Shown piece by piece: positions 62,169-64,000 of a stretch of 64,000 nt of DNA (positions are counted from its first letter, which is position 1; every line of letters starts with the position of its first letter). This stretch comes from Aromatoleum tolulyticum. Its GTDB lineage: Bacteria; Pseudomonadota; Gammaproteobacteria; Burkholderiales; Rhodocyclaceae. The position numbers were made by a program, and so were the translations under genes. Under the pieces are notes generated by a model, which saw only the letters and a list, made by a program, of their open reading frames with translations, was not told the origin of the DNA and ran no database searches. The stretch spans positions 62,001 through 126,000 of the forward strand of contig NZ_FTMD01000006.1 of NCBI RefSeq assembly GCF_900156155.1, written 5' to 3'.

Positions 62169-62487
62169 GTCTTTCTCCAGCGGAAAGCGCAGCAAAGGTC
62201 GCGGATTCTAACAGAGTTCGCGGAACGCCAATGCGGCTGCGCGGTCTCCTGTCTGTCCTCTGCCTGTTAGACATTCCTTCCGCGTGGCGGCACCCGCCGG
62301 GGCGCCGGTGAGCGGATATCCCGGGCCGTTCAGCGTGGCTGCGCACGGACGACGGCAGGGCCAGGTAATTTCAAGTTCTGAAAAAACTGAACGGCGTTCA
62401 TTGTCAATCTTCTTTTTCGGAAGTGGTCGGGCGGCCATACTGCTTCTGCGGGCCGGCTTGCCGGCTCATCACGAAGGAGATGGTGCA
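62169..62487. other. Gap between tRNA-Leu and the HPF-like gene
   Basis: This 319-bp stretch shows no gene I can support. It contains an AT-rich part around 62365-62415 with TTGTCA at 62400-62405. That could be a -35 for the HPF-like gene, but no good -10 follows at 16-18 bp. Short frames here lack family similarity and ribosome-binding sites. Confidence 0.4.
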
Positions 62488-62835
62488 ATGCGAATCGATC
62501 TGCAATGTAACGGTGTCGAACCCCCTGCCGGTCTGCGTGAATACGTCGCACGGCGGATGAAATTCGCAATCGGCCGCTTCCGCGATCAGATCAAGTGGGC
62601 GCGGATCAAGGTGGCGGACGTGAATGGGCCGCGGGGCGGCGTGGATAAGCGTTGCGTGGTACAACTGCGCTTGCGCAACCTGCCCGACGTGATCTTCTCG
62701 ATCACCGAAGTCGAGGCGCGCTCGGCGATCGATCGCGCCGCCGAACGCGTATCGCAGGTGCTGGCCCGCCGGCTCGAACGCCAGCGCCGCATCGTGCGCG
62801 AGCTCCTGCCGGAAGCAGTGCCGGCCGGCGCCTGA
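62488..62835 (+). CDS. HPF/RaiA-fold ribosome-associated protein
   Basis: Protein of 115 residues with the beta-alpha-beta-beta-beta-alpha pattern of ribosome hibernation factors: MRIDLQCNGVEPPAGLREYVARRMKFAIGRFRDQIKWARIKVADVNGPRGG, then KRCVVQLRLRNLPDVIFSITEVEARSAIDRAAERVSQVLARRLERQ, described here in two parts. The tail is short and basic, so it resembles the short HPF type. Its link to ribosome hibernation is family inference; divergence from canonical HPF makes a specialised role possible. ATG 62488 has AAGGAGATGG ahead; the open frame upstream to 62284 is not used. Confidence 0.7.
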   Translation: MRIDLQCNGVEPPAGLREYVARRMKFAIGRFRDQIKWARIKVADVNGPRGGVDKRCVVQLRLRNLPDVIFSITEVEARSAIDRAAERVSQVLARRLERQRRIVRELLPEAVPAGA

Positions 62836-62876
62836 TGGATTTCACCCAAAATTCGAACAACGGAGGTAATCGCTCG

Positions 62877-63542
62877 ATGGAAAACCGCATCGCAACAATG
62901 ACCCGCCCGGAGGCTTCGGTCCTCTCGACCAACCGGGTCATCCGCAACACCTACATGCTCCTGTCGATGACGCTGGCTTTCTCGGCAGCGACCGCGGGGC
63001 TGTCGATGGCGCTCGGCCTGCCGCATCCGGGGCTGATCATCACGCTGGTGGGCTACTTCGGCCTGCTGTTCCTGACGACCAAGTTCCGCGACAGCGGCCT
63101 GGGCGTGCTGTTCGTGTTCGCGCTGACCGGCTTCATGGGCTTCACGCTGGGGCCGATCGTGTCGAAGTATCTGGCGCTGCCCAACGGCCACCAGATCGTG
63201 ATGCAGGCGATGGGCGGCACGGCGGCGATCTTCCTGGGTCTGTCGGCTTACGCGGTGACGACGCGCAAGGATTTCTCGTTCATGGGCGGGTTCCTGACCG
63301 TCGGCATCCTCGTCGCCTTCCTCGCCGGCCTCGGCGCGGTGTTCTTCGAGATGCCGGGCCTGTCGCTGGCGGTGTCGGCGATGTTCGTGCTGCTGATGTC
63401 GGGTCTGATCCTGTTCGAGACCAGCAACATCATCCACGGCGGCGAGACGAACTACGTGATGGCGACCGTGACGCTGTATGTGTCGATCTACAACCTCTTC
63501 ACGAGCCTGCTGCACCTGCTCGGGGTCATGAACGACGACTGA
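62877..63542 (+). CDS. Bax inhibitor-1 / YccA family membrane protein
   Basis: Membrane protein of 221 residues with seven hydrophobic helices and the family pattern VLSTNRVIRNTYMLLSMTLAFSAATAG at the start, FVFALTGFMGFTLGPIV, SAYAVTTRKDFSFMGGFLTVG and LILFETSNIIHGGETNYVMATVTLYVSIYNLF near the end. Relatives include YccA/YbhL, which modulate the FtsH protease or act as pH-sensitive channels. The start is ATG 62877 because GGAGGT stands 9 bp before it; an in-frame ATG at 62835 overlapping the previous stop is weaker. Confidence 0.92.
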   Translation: MENRIATMTRPEASVLSTNRVIRNTYMLLSMTLAFSAATAGLSMALGLPHPGLIITLVGYFGLLFLTTKFRDSGLGVLFVFALTGFMGFTLGPIVSKYLALPNGHQIVMQAMGGTAAIFLGLSAYAVTTRKDFSFMGGFLTVGILVAFLAGLGAVFFEMPGLSLAVSAMFVLLMSGLILFETSNIIHGGETNYVMATVTLYVSIYNLFTSLLHLLGVMNDD

Positions 63543-63621
63543 TCCCGTCCGCGTGAGCGGAACCTGGTGTCATCGGAGCGGGGCGGTTCGCGTAGGCGGG
63601 CCGCCCCGTTTGCTGTAAACC

Positions 63622-63677
63622 GTGGGAGCGGCTTCAGCCGCGAATGGGCGTTGATTCGCGGCTGAAGCCGCTCCCAC
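63622..63677. repeat. REP-like perfect inverted repeat
   Basis: Arms of 24 bp at 63622-63645 and 63654-63677 are perfect inverted copies around the loop GGGCGTTG. Each arm contains the inner palindrome GCGGCTTCAGCCGC or its match. The unit resembles REP elements of Pseudomonas (GTGGGAGCGG start). It lies between convergent genes, where it may also stop transcription. Related sequences occur at 10436-10493 and 22567-22589. Confidence 0.8.
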
Positions 63678-63702
63678 AGGGCACGCTTCCCGCTGCGGTC
63701 GC

Positions 63703-64000
63703 TTACGCCGGGCGCGTCGTTCCCTTGATTCGCAGCAGCAGCTTGTGTGCTTCGTCGAGCATCAGCACGCTGGATGCGACGAGGGCCGAGCGCAGCCAGT
63801 CCGCGCCCGACAGCGCGACGGTGCCGAAGACGGCCTGCGCGGGCGGCCAGTTGACGACCACGACCTGCAGCGCGAGGACGCCGCCGAGGGCGAGCCATAG
63901 CCGGGCATTGCGCAGGAACTGGCGGTTGAAGGCGCTGCCGTATTCGCGGCGGGCGTTGAACACGTTGAAGAACTGGAACAGCACGAAGGTCGTGAAGGCC
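63703..64000 (-). CDS. Cation-translocating P-type ATPase, C-terminal end (partial)
   Basis: The frame is open to the right edge, so only the last ~99 residues are present. They match the C-terminal transmembrane domain of P-type cation ATPases (Ca2+/Na+,K+ type): TTFVLFQFFNVFNARRE, then LRNARLWLALGGVLALQVVVVNWPPAQAVFGTVALSGADWL and ALVASSVLMLDEAHKLLLR, read in parts, with three hydrophobic helices. The ion cannot be told from this part. The gene continues outside the window. Confidence 0.82.
   Translation of the reverse strand, partial: AFTTFVLFQFFNVFNARREYGSAFNRQFLRNARLWLALGGVLALQVVVVNWPPAQAVFGTVALSGADWLRSALVASSVLMLDEAHKLLLRIKGTTRPA

Noticed and set aside
62090-62311. Small plus-strand frame starting inside tRNA-Leu
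   Set aside because: It reads through the tRNA and has no ribosome-binding site or similarity.

Overview
The window is chromosomal DNA of a Gram-negative betaproteobacterium, most likely a member of the Rhodocyclales (Azoarcus/Aromatoleum/Thauera type). This is inferred from the high GC, the olsBA ornithine-lipid pair, the lpxC-dciA-secA order, the yraN/diaA/dolP cluster and a complete dcw cluster. No database search was possible, so the genus is a judgement.

Layout: (1) 1-5372 is a visibly AT-richer block for surface polysaccharide. It holds the tail of a membrane protein with a TPR, a sugar aminotransferase, a GtrB-like glycosyltransferase, a fused acetyltransferase/3,4-ketoisomerase, a GtrA-like flippase and an acyltransferase-3 protein. 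Together they look like a three-component periplasmic glycosylation module that carries its own dTDP-3-acetamido-3,6-dideoxyhexose synthesis. (2) 5563-10405 is GC-rich and holds the conserved O-antigen tail: glycosyltransferase, wbpV-like SDR, wbpL-like initiating transferase and wbpM-like 4,6-dehydratase. (3) 10539-26762 is housekeeping: apaH, olsB-plsC, HIT, a PfkB kinase, lipoproteins, dgkA, a zinc-ribbon/DUF3426 protein, prmA, accC-accB, aroQ, a TlpA-like thioredoxin, mpl, dolP, diaA, yraN, rsmI and pyrC. (4) RNase P RNA lies at 26789-27170. It is followed by the dcw cluster, mraZ-rsmH-ftsL-ftsI-murE-murF-mraY-murD-ftsW-murG-murC-ddl-ftsQ-ftsA-ftsZ, and then lpxC (27466-45371). Most of its junctions are overlapping stop/start codons. 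(5) 45382-63542 holds a small membrane protein, dciA, secA, an HDOD-GAF protein, argJ, an orphan histidine kinase, apaG, purB, a DUF2322-like protein, a MarC-family protein, secF-secD-yajC, tgt-queA, tRNA-Leu(CAA), an HPF-like protein and a Bax-inhibitor-1 protein. (6) 63703-64000 is the C-terminal end of a P-type cation ATPase that runs off the window.

How the genes work together: the dcw cluster, mpl, lpxC, dolP, diaA and the Sec genes build, recycle and export the cell envelope, and the left end decorates it. The sequence signals most worth attention are: a four-box MraZ operator with an exact 10-bp period; a second, oppositely oriented set of the same boxes about 170 bp upstream in the same helical phase; a perfect 15-bp inverted repeat carrying symmetric -10 elements between mpl and its divergent neighbour; an apparent CTG start for plsC; the same 12-nt extended -10 sequence in front of lpxC and secA; and REP-like repeats at three places.
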